Source: Tupaia tana
Lineage: Eukaryota; Chordata; Mammalia; Scandentia; Tupaiidae
Direction of reading: 5' to 3'
Assembly: GCA_026018925.1 (NCBI GenBank)
Contig: JAKSZU010000004.1
Span: 40,381,233 to 40,445,232 of the forward strand
DNA: 64,000 bases
Shown here: piece by piece, positions 34,377 to 46,253 of the stretch
Numbering within the stretch: position 1 is the stretch's first letter
Layout: each line of letters begins with the position of its first letter
Position numbers and translations under genes: made by a program
Notes under the pieces: model-generated
What the model saw: the letters and a program-made list of their open reading frames with translations, nothing else
The model's database searches: none
What the model was told of the DNA's origin: nothing

Positions 34377-35397
34377 AATGCTCTGAATTATACATAGGAG
34401 ATTTTTAATGTAAAATCACCTTTACATCTCTGAAATAAATATGTAAACTATGATCAGTTTAATCTCATTAAGGATTCCTTAACATTTTTGCTCATGGCCT
34501 TGACATTGAAGTCGTTGTTGGTGTCTGAGCCACAGCAATCATTGCAGACTTACTTCAGATTGTGCATTACCAGTAAGTTCTCATATTTGTCCCTACGGGA
34601 TTTATCCTTGGATGCTATCTAGACAGAAAGAATGATGAAAAACCAACTTCCTTCCAGAACAAGTGTATATTATTTCAAAGGGAATTGTGGCCAAGTGAAG
34701 AAGTGACCTGGAAGTAAAAACTCTGGCTGAATTACAGAATGTTCACATTTTTAAAAGTGATGAGAATAATAAAAACATGAGCATTATTTTAAAAAATGTT
34801 TTGCTCATGAGTGAGACTTGTATAGTTATTCTCGTGGTCTTTTTTTTCTGTAAATTGATATTAGTTGATAATTTTGAAAAATTATCAGCCCTAATTCTTC
34901 AACTGTTGCCTGTCTTTTATCTGTTTTTCTCTCTCCTTCTGAAATTTGGATTAGTTGGATATCATCGCTTATATTAAGAAGTATCAACTTCTATTGATTA
35001 TTTTACCTTTTTCTGAAAAAGTAATCAAATAAATGGTAATTATTTAAAAATGTATATTTTTATATCCTTAAAGGAAGTCTTTTTGCCTCTTTACCTAAAA
35101 TTATCCAGTATTCATTTTCTAGAATTAGAGACATGATGGCAAGATCATTTTTAGAGTATTTTCAACTTTTTTTAACTATTCAATGTGCCAATAACTAATA
35201 AATATATTCTAAATTATAAACTAAAGATTAAAGAACACAACATAGTGTTAAAGACAAAACATCTAAGTGACAGCAGCAAAAATATTTAAAGAGCAAGAAA
35301 ATTATACTATGTGAAAGAGAACATTTAATTTTGAAGCACAGTGCAAAGATAATTTGAATTTAAAAGTACAGAGAATTCACCAGGAAAGAATAGTATC

Positions 35398-35575
35398 ATT
35401 TCCTTTATCATTTTATTGATATATAATAATTTCACATATTTGTGGAGTACAGAGTTATTTTTCAGCACAGGAATTCAATTGTGATGATTCAATCGGGGTA
35501 ATTAGTATATCATCTAACCGTTTATTATTATTTTGTGTGTGAACACTCAGAATCCTCTTTTTTTTTTTTGCTAGG
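35398..35575 (-). mobile_element. L1 3' UTR fragment, antisense
   Basis: The text attttattgatatataataa, then catatttgtggagtacagag and atcggggtaattagtatatc, matches the same L1 3' UTR type as 5758. Confidence 0.6.
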
Positions 35576-35753
35576 AAATGAGTAGTATCATTTTAGATAA
35601 TATCTGAAACATTATACCAGGTAGTCTTTATAAAAACATTCATAAATATAGCTATCCATGGACTATATTAGACTTATATTACATAAAGCTTTTTATAGGA
35701 AAGCTAAAAAGTGCTCTGCACTCTACAAATCACCATTTTGCTTAATGAGAGAT

Positions 35754-36055
35754 TAAAAAATTAAATTTTTTTTTTTCTTTTTTTGGAGAGGTTTTTTTTT
35801 GCTATAGGACGCGTGCGCTCGCCAGACAGACAGAGAGAGACAGAGAGATAGAAAGCAAGAAATCACCCCCCAGGGGGGATGGCCACGCCGCAATCCCTTC
35901 TCCTCCATTCTCCTCCTGGGATCTTGGGCACGCACGCACACGCGCCTGGCGTGAGTTTAAGCCACCGGGTCCGGGACTCGAACCGCGGTCGACTACGTGG
36001 GAATCCAGCAACATAGCCATTACGCTAACTGCTGGTCCCTAAAAAATTAAATTTT
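35754..36055 (-). mobile_element. Young family A SINE with perfect 16-bp target-site duplication
   Basis: The element covers 35770-36039. Flanks taaaaaattaaatttt are identical at 35754-35769 and 36040-36055. Almost consensus. Confidence 0.96.
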
Positions 36056-36221
36056 AATCTCAATTTTCAAATGGAACTTATTTCTGTTGGCTTTTCTCTA
36101 TTTCATAGAGTCAAACAAAAATTTTAAATAGATAAATTTAAATTATTGGCATGAAATACTCTAAGTGATATGAACAAAGAAGAAATGCTAATTGTTGCAC
36201 AGATTGTGTGGGCTATATAAA

Positions 36222-36295
36222 TACTGAGTTGTTGGAAAAGTCATGACATGTTTTTCTGTGCAAAAATGTGTCATGACTTTCGTGACAACCCAATA
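36222..36295. mobile_element. Palindromic mariner-like MITE, copy 1 (70 bp)
   Basis: The element at 36224-36293 starts ctgagttgttggaaaagtca and ends gactttcgtgacaacccaa. It is flanked by TA on both sides (36222-36223, 36294-36295), the target duplication of Tc1/mariner elements. The two halves are inverted copies, the layout of MADE1 with respect to Hsmar1. Confidence 0.8.
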
Positions 36296-36588
36296 ATACA
36301 AAATGTTTTAACAGAAATTTGAAACAGTTGAGTACTTGTGTTAATGTTTTAACTTGTAATTGAAATCGATTAGGATTTAACTCATTTTACTAAAAGCATG
36401 GCAGCTAATGGTTTTTCCTCCCATGTTCACCCAAGTTCTCACTTTTAATTACATAAAATGCACATATACTGTAGGCAACCACTATATTTACACATCTGAT
36501 AATTTCCCTTATAAGTAATTACAACATATGTGTCTTCAACACCTACTAATAAAATTTCAATATTTGCTCTTCAAGTAAACCTTACCAA

Positions 36589-36613
36589 AAATAAATAAAT
36601 AAATAAATAAATA
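36589..36613. repeat. (AAAT)n short tandem repeat
   Basis: About six aaat units. Confidence 0.9.
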
Positions 36614-36719
36614 AGAAAATAGAATTTGTCATTATATAACTCACCACCCCGTTCTTATAAAAAATACTTGAAACATCCTAATTATTAATTTCTCCATTTT
36701 CTTGCATTTATTTTATTTT

Positions 36720-37400
36720 CTAAAATTTTACATTGAATCATTGTACACCTTTACAGCATATAAAATTATTTTCCTGGCATCAATTCACTATACACTATAT
36801 ATTAGTCCAGGCAAATATTCTATCACTCACATTATCCTCAACAGATAATTTTCCATTTTTGCTTCCATTACATTTTTCCCTTTGATTCTTTCTCTCCCAC
36901 CTACCCCTGTCACCCCCCTCCTCCCACACTGTGTAGTATCCACAGATGCTCTCCATGCTTTTATACCTTCTAATCTTTCAGTTTCTGCCATAGAGGGCAG
37001 ACATTTGGTATATAAGTGGAGACATACAATGCCTCTCTTTCATAGTCTGGCTTGTTTCACTTAGCATTATATCTTCTATATTCAACCACTCTCTATCAAA
37101 AGCCATAAAAAACTATGAGATCTGGCATTTGATAGAAAGTCTGTAGTGTACATGTACTACACTCTTTCAATCTATTCATCTATTCTTGGACATTGGGTTG
37201 GTTCCATGTCTTAGCAATTATGAATAATACCACAATAAACAGGGATGTGCTAGTGTTTTTCCAACTGAGTATATTCCAATCCTTTGGATAGATATTCAGG
37301 AGAGGAATTTGCTGGATTATATGGTAATTCTATTTGTAGATTTTTGAGGAACCTCCATATTGTTCTCCATAGTAGGTGTAGGCTAACATCAGACCTCTCA
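36720..37400 (-). mobile_element. L1 3' end and late ORF2, antisense
   Basis: Contains tttcacttagcattatatct, ggttggttccatgtcttagc, tgctggattatatggtaatt and tttgaggaacctccatattg in reverse L1 order. Less diverged than the L1M block at 30.9 kb. Confidence 0.75.
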
Positions 37401-37441
37401 ACTGAAATGATATTATTAGCTAAACTATTAAGGCCATAGAT

Positions 37442-37448
37442 TGTGTGT

Positions 37449-37485
<37 letters not shown>

Positions 37486-37492
37486 CGCGTGC
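37442..37492. repeat. (GT)n tract ending in GCGCGCACGCGTGCAC
   Basis: About 17 GT units followed by an alternating purine-pyrimidine stretch rich in CpG. Confidence 0.95.
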
Positions 37493-37688
37493 ACTTAGAA
37501 ATTGTCAGAAGTTATTAACATATCAAGAGAAACTTGAGAAGTGAAACTTATTTTTAAAGTTACTGGAGGCATATCAATCAGAGTCCAGTCAGGGGTGGAA
37601 CTTCTACAATTATTTAACCAAAAACTTTAATATAAAGAATTATTAATCATGTATATTGTAGAGAACCAGAAGGCTGAAAAGAGTTACT

Positions 37689-37984
37689 GAAATATCTGGG
37701 ACTACCAGATGGGGTGATAGTTACATTGCTGGACACCCATATAGTCGACCGTGGTAGTTGACCGTGGTTTGAGTACCGAACCTGGTGACTTAAAACTCAT
37801 GCCAGGTGCATCCAGGTGCATGTGCAGGAGCACCCAATATCCCAAGAGGAGAATGGAAGAGAAGGGATTGTGTTGTGGCCTTCCCCCCAGGAGGTGATTT
37901 CTTGCTTTCTCTCTCCCTGTCTCTGTCTTCTGGTGAGTACGTGTGCCCTAGAGCAAAAATCTCTGTTAAAAACAAAGAAATATC
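37689..37984 (+). mobile_element. Family A SINE with an internal duplication
   Basis: The element covers about 37698-37975, flanked by gaaatatc. The segment before the B box is repeated (gtcgaccgtggt / gttgaccgtggt), and ccaggtgcat is repeated in the body, lengthening this copy. Confidence 0.85.
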
Positions 37985-38499
37985 ACAGAGGTAGTAACTC
38001 TAGGAATCAGGTAACAACCCCAAGATAGGGAACAAAGAGAAGAGGGTGGTGTGAAATGTTAAGAAAACTTGAAGTTGAGACTTAGACCTCTGAGGAAGGG
38101 CATTAGCCAGTTGGTGCTGGTATATTTGATAGTGTGTGATAAGCCTGGTTCTGGTTATGTATAAATTATAAGCTGGTAACTACTGTTGTTACTGAAAATT
38201 AGTGTCATTGCATGTTGAAGAAGTATTGCTGATGAGATGCTAAGAAAACCAGAAAGTAGAAAGAAAGAGAAAGTCCTTTACCCCTCCTTCAGGCCTCCTG
38301 TCTCGCTCTAGTGCATCAAACTGGTAGAACCCAACATGAAGTCATTTGTCAAAAAAGAAATGAGGTTAACCCCATAACCAAAAAATAGAGTATGGAAGAG
38401 TGATCTCACAGCTAAAAAGCAATAGTTCAAAAACCAGCAAATTAGTACTGAGTCCTGCAAATTATAAACATGAGAAATATTTACTTTTGCTGTTTCAAT

Positions 38500-38605
38500 T
38501 TTGGCATCATTTTCTCCAGAAAGCTTTCCCTGCACCTATCAGAGTTTCCAGCACCCAACTAACACTTGATAAATGGTTCTGAATGAATGAATGAATCATT
38601 TGATT
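38500..38605 (+). mobile_element. L2 3'-end fragment
   Basis: The stretch cagagtttccagcacccaac then taacacttgataaatggttc and gaatgaatgaatgaat is the L2 3' terminus. Confidence 0.55.
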
Positions 38606-38772
38606 TTAAAGTGAATACCAATTAATTTTCATCATCAGAATCATGCTCATATAAACAGGAAACTTTTAATTTGAACTGAACAATAATAGAGATAGAGGAA
38701 GTATTTTCATTTGTCACAAAGCAGTCATTCTATAATGAGTTGTCTTTAGAAGTATCAAGCCCAGTTCACTTT

Positions 38773-39067
38773 GAGATATATTTTCTTTACTTTTTATTTT
38801 ATTTTATTTTTTTTGGAGAGGTTCTTGCTATAGGGCATGTGCGCTTGCCAGAGAGACAGAGAGACAGAAAGCAAGAAATCACTCCCCAGGGGGGCTGGTC
38901 ACGCCTCAATCCCTTCTCCTCCATTCTCCTCTCAGGATCTTGGGCATGCATGCACACACGCCCAGTGTGAGTTTAAGCCACCGGGTCCAGGACCTGAACC
39001 ACAGTCGACTACATGGGAGTCCAGCGACATAGCCATTACGCTAACTGCTGGTCCCGAGATATATTTT
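38773..39067 (-). mobile_element. Family A SINE with 12-bp target-site duplication
   Basis: The element covers 38785-39055 between copies of gagatatatttt. The left end is a degraded poly-A (ATTTT repeats on the + strand). Confidence 0.93.
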
Positions 39068-39099
39068 TAAGTGGGTTTCTCAATGAAACTTTAAAATAC

Positions 39100-39300
39100 A
39101 TAGTCTAGGCAGGTGGTAAAATATTTAAGGCAACTGATCTCGCATGAGCAACTGAATGGTTCACATCTCAGACCTAGAGCTTGAAAAAACATCAGGTTGT
39201 GTGCATGCATGCCCAAAATTCCCAGAGAAGAATGGAGGAGAAGAGATTTTGGTTTTCTCCCCTGGGGGAAGAGGTGATTTCTCACTTTATCTTTCTCTCT

Positions 39301-39352
<52 letters not shown>

Positions 39353-39395
39353 CACACACACCCGTTAGCAAAACTAAAAAAGAAAAAACAAAAGC
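39100..39395 (+). mobile_element. Old family A SINE carrying a (TC)n expansion
   Basis: A diverged head (aggcaggtggtaaaatattt) is followed by body text aatggaggagaagagatttt. The TC-rich section has expanded to about 27 units at 39296-39349. Confidence 0.75.
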
Positions 39396-39944
39396 ACAGA
39401 ATTTAGAATTGTGACCAATAAATACACATAATGTATGTAAATAAATAAATAAATAAATCTGTATTCCTGCTAACTCTGGAATTTGAAGAGAATCTTTGAT
39501 GAATCGTGTAATTAAAATGTACTTTCTCCCTGAAAATAATTATGGAAACATTTCTTTCTCGAGAGGATCAAATTGGGGTCTCCACTTTTATCAGTGCAGC
39601 ATCTGCTGATGTAGGGACTTCATAAGCAGTCTCCACTGTCACACATACAAATAAAAAAAGCTTACTTTCTAGTTTTAAAATGTTCCTTTTATAGCAATAA
39701 GTTAAGTTGTCTGCATCTGTTTTCTAAGAAAGCATTGTCATGTCTCATTATTGCAGTATCATGACAGTGCATTATGAATAAAATTAATTAGCTTTCCCTG
39801 CTTTTGTGTTCTGAGAATGACATGTTTCAGTGTAGTCAAGTGCCCCGGTGATTCTGTCAACAATTTCTACCAGGAAAATTAAAGGAAGAAGAAATGCTCC
39901 CTATGCGACCAGGACAAATAGGAGTTAAATAAGCGTTCAAATCT

Positions 39945-40168
39945 GCTTATTTATTTTTTGGCTATAGCACATGTACACTCACGAAAGACAGACAAAGAAA
40001 AAGAGAGGGAAAGTAAGAAAGCACCAGGGAGGATGGCCATGTAGCAGTCCCTTCTCCTCCATTCTCCTTTCAGGATTTTGGGCACTCATGCACAGGCGTC
40101 CTGGACTCAAACCAATTAACTAGGCAAGTGAGATTCAGCCACCATGCCCTCCACTCCATCTGCTAGCC
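39945..40168 (-). mobile_element. Old family A SINE
   Basis: In reverse it contains aatggaggagaagggactgc and a decayed head. No flanking duplication visible. Confidence 0.7.
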
Positions 40169-40499
40169 TGTGTTCCAATTTATAATCCAGATTTACCAAA
40201 AAAAGAATAGGGTTATTCTGAAATGATGGAATAAAGCTAAGAGAACATTCTTGAGTTGTGAATAGAGATTGTGAATCACTCAAAAAACTAACAAAACTAG
40301 TATTTAAAGTAATCAGACTGAAACTTACACTTTTCTCATTTATATGCTAAAATGACAATAGCTGGATAGATTATTGAAAATTGAGTTAATAGAAAAAAGT
40401 TATTTGATTCATGTTTTACAACAAATGAAAACTAAAACACAATGAAAATGCAAAGGAAAAGGTGCTAGAGGTACAGATTGGAGGGTAATTATTTAGGAT

Positions 40500-41075
40500 G
40501 GCCAGGTAACCTTCATTCATGACGCGACATTTTAGTAAAAGCCTGAAGGAGGTGAAGGAGTAAGCCATGCACATGTGTGGGTGGAAGATTGTTCTGTGAG
40601 AAGCGACAGTTTAGACGCCTGAGATAGGAGCGAACCTGACGTGTGGAGAGCAAGAAGACTAGAATGACACAGTAGAATAAATGAAGAGTAGGATCAATTA
40701 ATTTTGCAGGTGGAAGAGAATCATGTAAGACATTTAAAGGATTTAGGCTTTTATTCTGAATAAAATGGGAAGCTTTTTGAAAGATTTTGAACAAGTAGAC
40801 CCTTGTTCTAACTTATGTTACATTTTAAGTTATGTTGGTACATTAAATAATAACATTATTTTACCAGACTCACTCTGACTTTGTGTTAAGAATAGGTGAA
40901 AAGAGGTTGGAGGGTGGGGATAAGTGGGAGGAATATTAGAGAAACTAAAGGAAGTTACTGCAGTAATGTAGGCAAGAAATAATGCTATCTTGAACTGTGG
41001 TGTAGCAGTAAAGATGATAAAAAATGAGTTGATTGCTGGGTAAATTCTAAAGTTACAGTGGGAAGTGAGTTTTGA
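40500..41075 (+). repeat. Ancient mammalian interspersed repeat, family not named
   Basis: The text aggatttaggcttttattct, then gaataaaatgggaagctttt and ttttgaacaagtagaccct, resembles a repeat widespread in placental genomes (ggattttattctaagtgcaa-type text). Several ORFs on the reverse strand have no credible product. Confidence 0.45.
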
Positions 41076-41080
41076 CAATA

Positions 41081-41387
41081 AGGAGCACTCTCTTCCTTCT
41101 TTTGTTATTCATTTATTTAGAGGTTTTTGCATTAGGGCATGTGTGCTCACCCGGGAGAGAGAGAGACAGAGACAGAGACAGAGGTGAAAGGTGAGAAATC
41201 ACCCCCATGGGGGGATGGCCACACTGCAATCTCTTCTCCTCCATTCTCCTCCTGAGATCTTGACACACACACACATGTGCCCGGTGTGAGTTTTCAAGCC
41301 ACCAGTCCGGGACTCCAACTGCAGTTGTCCATGTGGGAGTCAAATGACATAATCACTATGCCATCTGCTGGACCCAGGAACACTCAC
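41081..41387 (-). mobile_element. Family A SINE
   Basis: The element covers about 41093-41375, flanked by aggagcactctc / aggaacactcac. It has a GAGA-rich expansion at 41156-41192 inside its TC-rich region. Confidence 0.9.
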
Positions 41388-41404
41388 TTTCAAAAAGTAA
41401 TATA

Positions 41405-41645
41405 AGACCTGCCTCTGTAGGTAGCTTGCAAGACTATGCACTGGAAGCCACATGCTAATCACAGTTGGAGTCTCCAGCCTGGTTTGCCTAAAACATACTG
41501 GGTGCAAATATATGTTCCTAGTATCCTGGCCAGCCGGAGGACTGGAAAAAGAGTGTCACAGTGAGCAGGTCCAGTGCCAGATGCTTTCTCTCTCTGTCTT
41601 TCTCGCACTGGAGGTGCCAGCACTCTATCGTGTACAAAAATAATG
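41405..41645 (+). mobile_element. Family C tRNA SINE
   Basis: The order cctctgtaggtagcttgcaa, gctaatcacagttggagtct, gccagccggaggactggaaa, cagatgctttctctctctg and gtgccagcactctatcgtgt parallels the copy at 22812. Confidence 0.65.
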
Positions 41646-41697
41646 GATTAAAAAATTTTAATGCAAAAAATAGGAATGGATAATTAGATATAAAAGT

Positions 41698-41997
41698 AAA
41701 TGTTTATTGGGACCAGCAGTTAGCGTAATGGCTATGTCGCTGGACTCCCATGTAGTTGACCACAGTTCAAGTCCCAGACCCGGTGGCTTAAACTCACTCC
41801 AGGTGCATGTGCGTGCGTGCCCAAGATCCCAAGAGGAGAATGGAGGAGAAGAGATTGAGGCATGGCCATCCCCCCGGGGGGTGGGAGGGTGATTTCTCAC
41901 TTTCAGTCTCTTTGTCTCTCTCTGTCTTTCTGGCCAACGTACATGCCCTATAGCAAAAACCTCTCAAAAAAAAAAACAAAAAAAGGAAATTTTTATT
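41698..41997 (+). mobile_element. Family A SINE
   Basis: The element covers 41709-41985. Flanks aaatgtttatt / aaatttttatt. The head begins gggaccagcagttagcgtaa, identical to consensus. Confidence 0.93.
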
Positions 41998-42721
41998 CAT
42001 AATGAATCTACTGTTTTAAATTGCAGAGTAAAAACTAATAAAATAAAAATGTTCAAAGCTGATGAATGCATAAACATAATATCCAGGAAAATAGTATGAC
42101 AGCATACATCTATAATATTTTCCCTCCCCAAATTTGGTTTCATAGTCTTCGACAAACTTTTTACTTGTCAAATATTTTGTAACATTTTCTATGAAAATAG
42201 TAGAAAGATAATTGAGTCTTTCCTCTAATGTAGTTTTAATTATTGATAGCTTAGAAACATTTATTTCAGATTTGTAATGTTTTACTGATACACCTTATAA
42301 AATTTTAGAGTTGTTGTCAACTTGGGAAAATATTTAACTCCAGGTATTTCAAACCTCGTTTCTCCTCCACCACCTACATACTTTTCTTGGTTCCAGAAAC
42401 CAAAGGACATGGTCATGTGTCAGTATCTTCTCTGGCCCTGCACCTTCATGCCGTGATGTTCAAGTGAGTCAGCAGACTTGGAAGTAGGAGTATTTCTGGA
42501 AACTTTTTCAGAACCAAAGGTCTATCAACCAGTTAGCTATATACAGAATTGCAAACCACATAAATATGTTCCACTAAACCTGTGTTAAAGGTATCTCCAT
42601 GCAACCTCCTCCTAGCCAGCTCCCCAAAATGCCTATGCTCATTCCATCCCATGACACGAGAGAAATCGCCAAAGAGCTTAAGTCAAGATGGAAATAGTTA
42701 GAAGATCTCACTTTTTAATAT

Positions 42722-42860
42722 TTTTATTTATTTATTTATTTATTTTTAGAGACAGGGTCTTGCCCTCTTGCCCAGGCTGGTTTTGAACTCCCACTCTTCT
42801 TCCCTCAACCACCTGATTAGCTGAGAATATTGGTGCATGCCACCAGGCCCATTTCACTTT
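42722..42860 (-). mobile_element. 7SL-derived SINE monomer (FLAM/Alu-monomer-like)
   Basis: On the + strand: agagacagggtcttgccctc, ttgcccaggctggttttgaa and ggtgcatgccaccaggccc. In reverse this is an Alu-like left monomer: GGCCTGGTGGCATGCACC ... CCAGCCTGGGCAAGAGGGC ... GACCCTGTCTCTAAAAATAA, with an (AAAT)n tail at the left. It is single, not dimeric. 7SL SINEs are known only from Euarchontoglires, so this element places the host. Confidence 0.75.
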
Positions 42861-42904
42861 TATCCAGCCTTCTAGGTATATACTTATATTACTTTCCTCT
42901 TGCA

Positions 42905-43370
42905 AATTGTAATAAATAAACCACAAATTTAGTGGAAAAGTAATGCGGAAGTATTACCTTCCAGTCCTGGAGGCAGAAATCCTAAAATCACAGTCACCTC
43001 AAAGCTGCACACCTGGAGGCTGTAAAGAAGAAACCATTTTCTCCCTTTTTTCCAACTTCTGGAGGCCACCTGAATTGCTTAGCTCTTGGCTTCTTTCTCA
43101 TATCATTTCAATCTCTGCCTCTGTTATCTCATCTCTGTCTCTACCTTCTCCAACCCTCCTGCTGCCTTCCAGTAAAGACTCTTGTGATTATGTTGCCCCT
43201 CCCCCAGATAATCCAGGTTAATCTCTCTTATATTAATAATTTCTGTAAAGTTCCTTATATTAATAATTTCTGTAAAGTTTCTTTTGCCACGTAAACTAAC
43301 ATATTCATAGGTTCTGAGGATAGGATATAGACATCTTTAGGGAGCCATTATTCAATCTAGCACAATACCC
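42905..43370 (-). mobile_element. MLT1 (ERVL-MaLR) LTR, antisense
   Basis: In order: ccaacttctggaggccacct, gaattgcttagctcttggct, gactcttgtgattatgttgc, agataatccaggttaatctc, cacgtaaactaacatattca and atctttagggagccattatt. All correspond to a reversed MLT1 LTR. A 28-bp segment is tandemly duplicated within it (43225-43280). Confidence 0.7.
43225..43280. repeat. 28-bp tandem duplication inside the MLT1 LTR
   Basis: Two copies of (c)cttatattaataatttctg plus taaagtt, head to tail, differing at one or two bases. It looks recent compared with the diverged host LTR. Confidence 0.9.
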
Positions 43371-43885
43371 AAGGGAATTGAAAACATATGTCCACACAAT
43401 AACTAGTATATGAATATTCATAGAAACATTATCAACAATAGACAAAAAGTGGAAACAATCCAAGTGTCCATCAACTGATCAACAGAGGAGCATGATGGGA
43501 TTTATCTATACAATAGAATAGTATTCAGCAACAAAAATGAATGAAGGACTGATACGTGTTGTAACATGGATAAACCGTGAAAACATGCTAACTGAAAAGA
43601 AGGCCATGTGTCATGATATGATTTCATTTATATAACATGTCCAGAACAGCAGAAACGTAGTGTCATAAATGAGACTAATGCTAGCTAGGCTGCTGCGGAA
43701 GAGAACGGAGATAATAAGTATGGGTTTAATGGGAAGTGATGAAAATGTACTGGAATTCAATAGTAGTTATGGTTGCACAACTTTGCGAATATGCTAAAAC
43801 CCACTAAATATCGTGCTCTAGAAGGGTGAATTTTAAGGTATGCGAATGATATTCAATGTTTTAAGTCTTTTAAAAAAGCAATCCG
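43368..43885 (+). mobile_element. L1M 3' end (late ORF2 and 3' UTR), sense
   Basis: The blocks aaaaagtggaaacaatccaa, gtgtccatcaactgatcaac, gatgaaaatgtactggaatt and tagttatggttgcacaactt are in L1M order. Non-coding. Confidence 0.7.
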
Positions 43886-44189
43886 ACTTTTGCAAATTTA
43901 ACATGAACATGTGGCACGTGAACACTTGTCAGCCTACCTCACATGATCTGGAAAGGACTTCATGCTATTAATAGGGCTTTAAAGATGAAGCTTCATTAAC
44001 TTCAAGTTTAACCTCCATCCAGGTAGTAGCATTTGCATCTGTTGACAGATCGAAGTCAGGGATAAGATGGAAAGTAGTTAAGGAAAACATCAAGAATTTA
44101 GACCTAAACAACTAAAAGATAAAAACTCTGGTTTTGAGTAGAAAACTATAAGAAATGGAAGATAGTTTCATTTTTTCCAGTTCTTGTTT

Positions 44190-44640
44190 TTTCTCTTTAA
44201 TTGTGGTAAATACCCACACATGACAAGAGATTTACCCTTTTAACAAATTTTAAAATACATATTGAAATATTAAATATAAACACTGTATTGTACAACAGAT
44301 CTCCTGAAATTTTTTTATCTTATAAACTGAAATCTTATACCTGTGGAACAGCAATTCCCCATATCTCCCTCTCTCAGCCCCTGACACCACCGTTATACTT
44401 TCTGCCTCTATATATTTGACTATTTTTATATACAGCATACAAATGGAATCTTGCAATATTGACTTTTGTGAGCAGGTTATTCGTTGAAATGTCTCCAAGG
44501 CTCATCCATGTTTTTGCTTATGATAGTATTTCCTTTTTAAAAGGCTAAATAATATTTCATTATATGTGTGTAATATTCATTTGTAAATTCATTCCTTCAA
44601 TGGACAGGTAGAACATTTATCATTCATCTCTCGTTGGATA
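44190..44640 (-). mobile_element. L1ME/HAL1 3' end, antisense
   Basis: Contains cccatatctccctctctcag, ccgttatactttctgcctct, tacaaatggaatcttgcaat and ctccaaggctcatccatgtt in reverse L1 order. Confidence 0.65.
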
Positions 44641-44649
44641 ATCCCTTGG

Positions 44650-44780
44650 TCATCTTTCCCTCCTTTTGGGCACTCACACACCTGCACCCGGCATGTTTCT
44701 TAAGCTGCCAGGTCTGGAACTCAAACCACACAGTCAGCAATATGTGATCAAGCAGCCTAACCTACAGGTCACACAGCTTC
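44650..44780 (-). mobile_element. Truncated tRNA SINE fragment
   Basis: In reverse it holds part of the head (gctgactgtgtggtttgagt) and the start of the body (ggtgcaggtgtgtgagtg). The rest is lost, next to a full SINE. Confidence 0.6.
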
Positions 44781-45089
44781 CCCTTTAACTTATTTCTCTC
44801 TCTCTGTCTCTCTCTCTCTCTTGCTTTAGAGATTTTTGCCTCAGGGCATGCACACTTGCTGGAGAGAGAGAAAGGCAGAGACAGTGAGAGGGAAAGTGAG
44901 AAATCACTCCCAAGGGAGTATGGCCATGCCACAATCTCTTCTCCATTTTCCTCCCGTGATTTTGGGCATGCATATACACATGCCTTGCATGAGTTTCAAG
45001 CCACTGGGTTGGGACTCGGACCCAGATGGTCATGTGGGGCAGTGACATAACCACTATGCTATCTGCTGGCCCTCCTTTAATTCATTTCA
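44777..45089 (-). mobile_element. Family A SINE, older
   Basis: The element covers about 44795-45072. Flanks cccctttaacttattt / ctcctttaattcattt are imperfect repeats. TC-rich sequence flanks the left end. Confidence 0.85.
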
Positions 45090-46253
45090 AGTCAATTTCT
45101 TTTTTATATGGGATGAGATAAGGGTCAGATTTTGTACTTTTGTGTGTGGCTATCCAATTTTCCAAATACTTTCAAAGATACTGTTCTTTTTCTATTGTGT
45201 GTTTTTGCCATCTTTGTTGATCAGTTGACTATATGACGGAATTATTTCTGGGATCTCTACCACTGGTCTACTTTTCTGTTTTTGTGCAAATGCCATGCTG
45301 TTTTGATTATCATAGCTTTGTATTAGTTTTTGAGATAAGGTACTGGGATACCTCCAGCTTTGTCCTTTTTGCTGAAGAATATTTGGCTATTTTGGATCTT
45401 CTGTGGTTCCATACAAATTTTAGGTTTGTTTTTCTACTTCTGAGGAAAAAATGTCAGAATTTCAATAGAGATTGCATTAAATATGTACATTACTTACTTT
45501 AGGTAATATGGACATTTTAACAAGATTAATTCTCCCAACCCACATACACAGACTATTTTTCCATGTGTGTATGTTGTTTTCAATTTCTTTCATTAATGTT
45601 TTACAGTTTTAAATGTAGAAGACTTCACTTCTTTGGTTAATTTTTTATCTAAGAATATAGGTTTGGTTTTGTTTCATTTGTTTTGATGCTGTTGTAAATG
45701 AAATTTCCTTGATTTCTTTTCTAGATAACTTTTTTTTGTTTCTATATGAAACTACTTATTTTTATTTTTTGTTCTTCAACTTTACCAAATTTGTTTATTG
45801 AGTCTAACCATTTTGGGTAGCATTTTTAGGGTTTCCCAAATGTAAGCTCATGCCATCTGCAAGCAGAAACATTTTACTACTCTTTCCAATCTGAGTGCCT
45901 TTTTATTTCTTTTTCTTGCCTAATTTCACAGGGTAGGATTTCCAGTAGTACTTGAATAGAAATGGATAGATTTAACGTTCTTTCCTCATTTATGCTCTTA
46001 AAGGGAAACTTAACAGCTTTTCACCATTGAGTGTGATGTTAGCTGTGATCTTACTTATGTGGCCTTGATTGCCTCGGTACATTCCTTCTTTACCTTATTG
46101 GTTGAGAGTTTTTTTTTAATCATGAAAGGATGTTAACTTTTCAGCATCTATTGAAGTAATTGTATAACTTTTATCCTTGATGCTGTTAAAGAATTGATTT
46201 ATATATGTTGAAAGATTTTCACATCTCAGGGATAAATTCCACTTGAGAATGTT

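Larger units (their letters stand above)
30850..34480 (-). mobile_element. Long antisense L1 (L1M type) interrupted by SINEs
   Basis: Segments 30850-32115, 32403-32640, 33491-33700, 33971-34127 and 34376-34480 read as the reverse of L1. Examples: ggcatctcattataatctca, ttttggccattttcctgct and tgatttgtcattaagaatg. SINEs at 32130, 32652, 32839, 33201, 33713 and 34130 were inserted later. No intact ORF. Confidence 0.7.
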
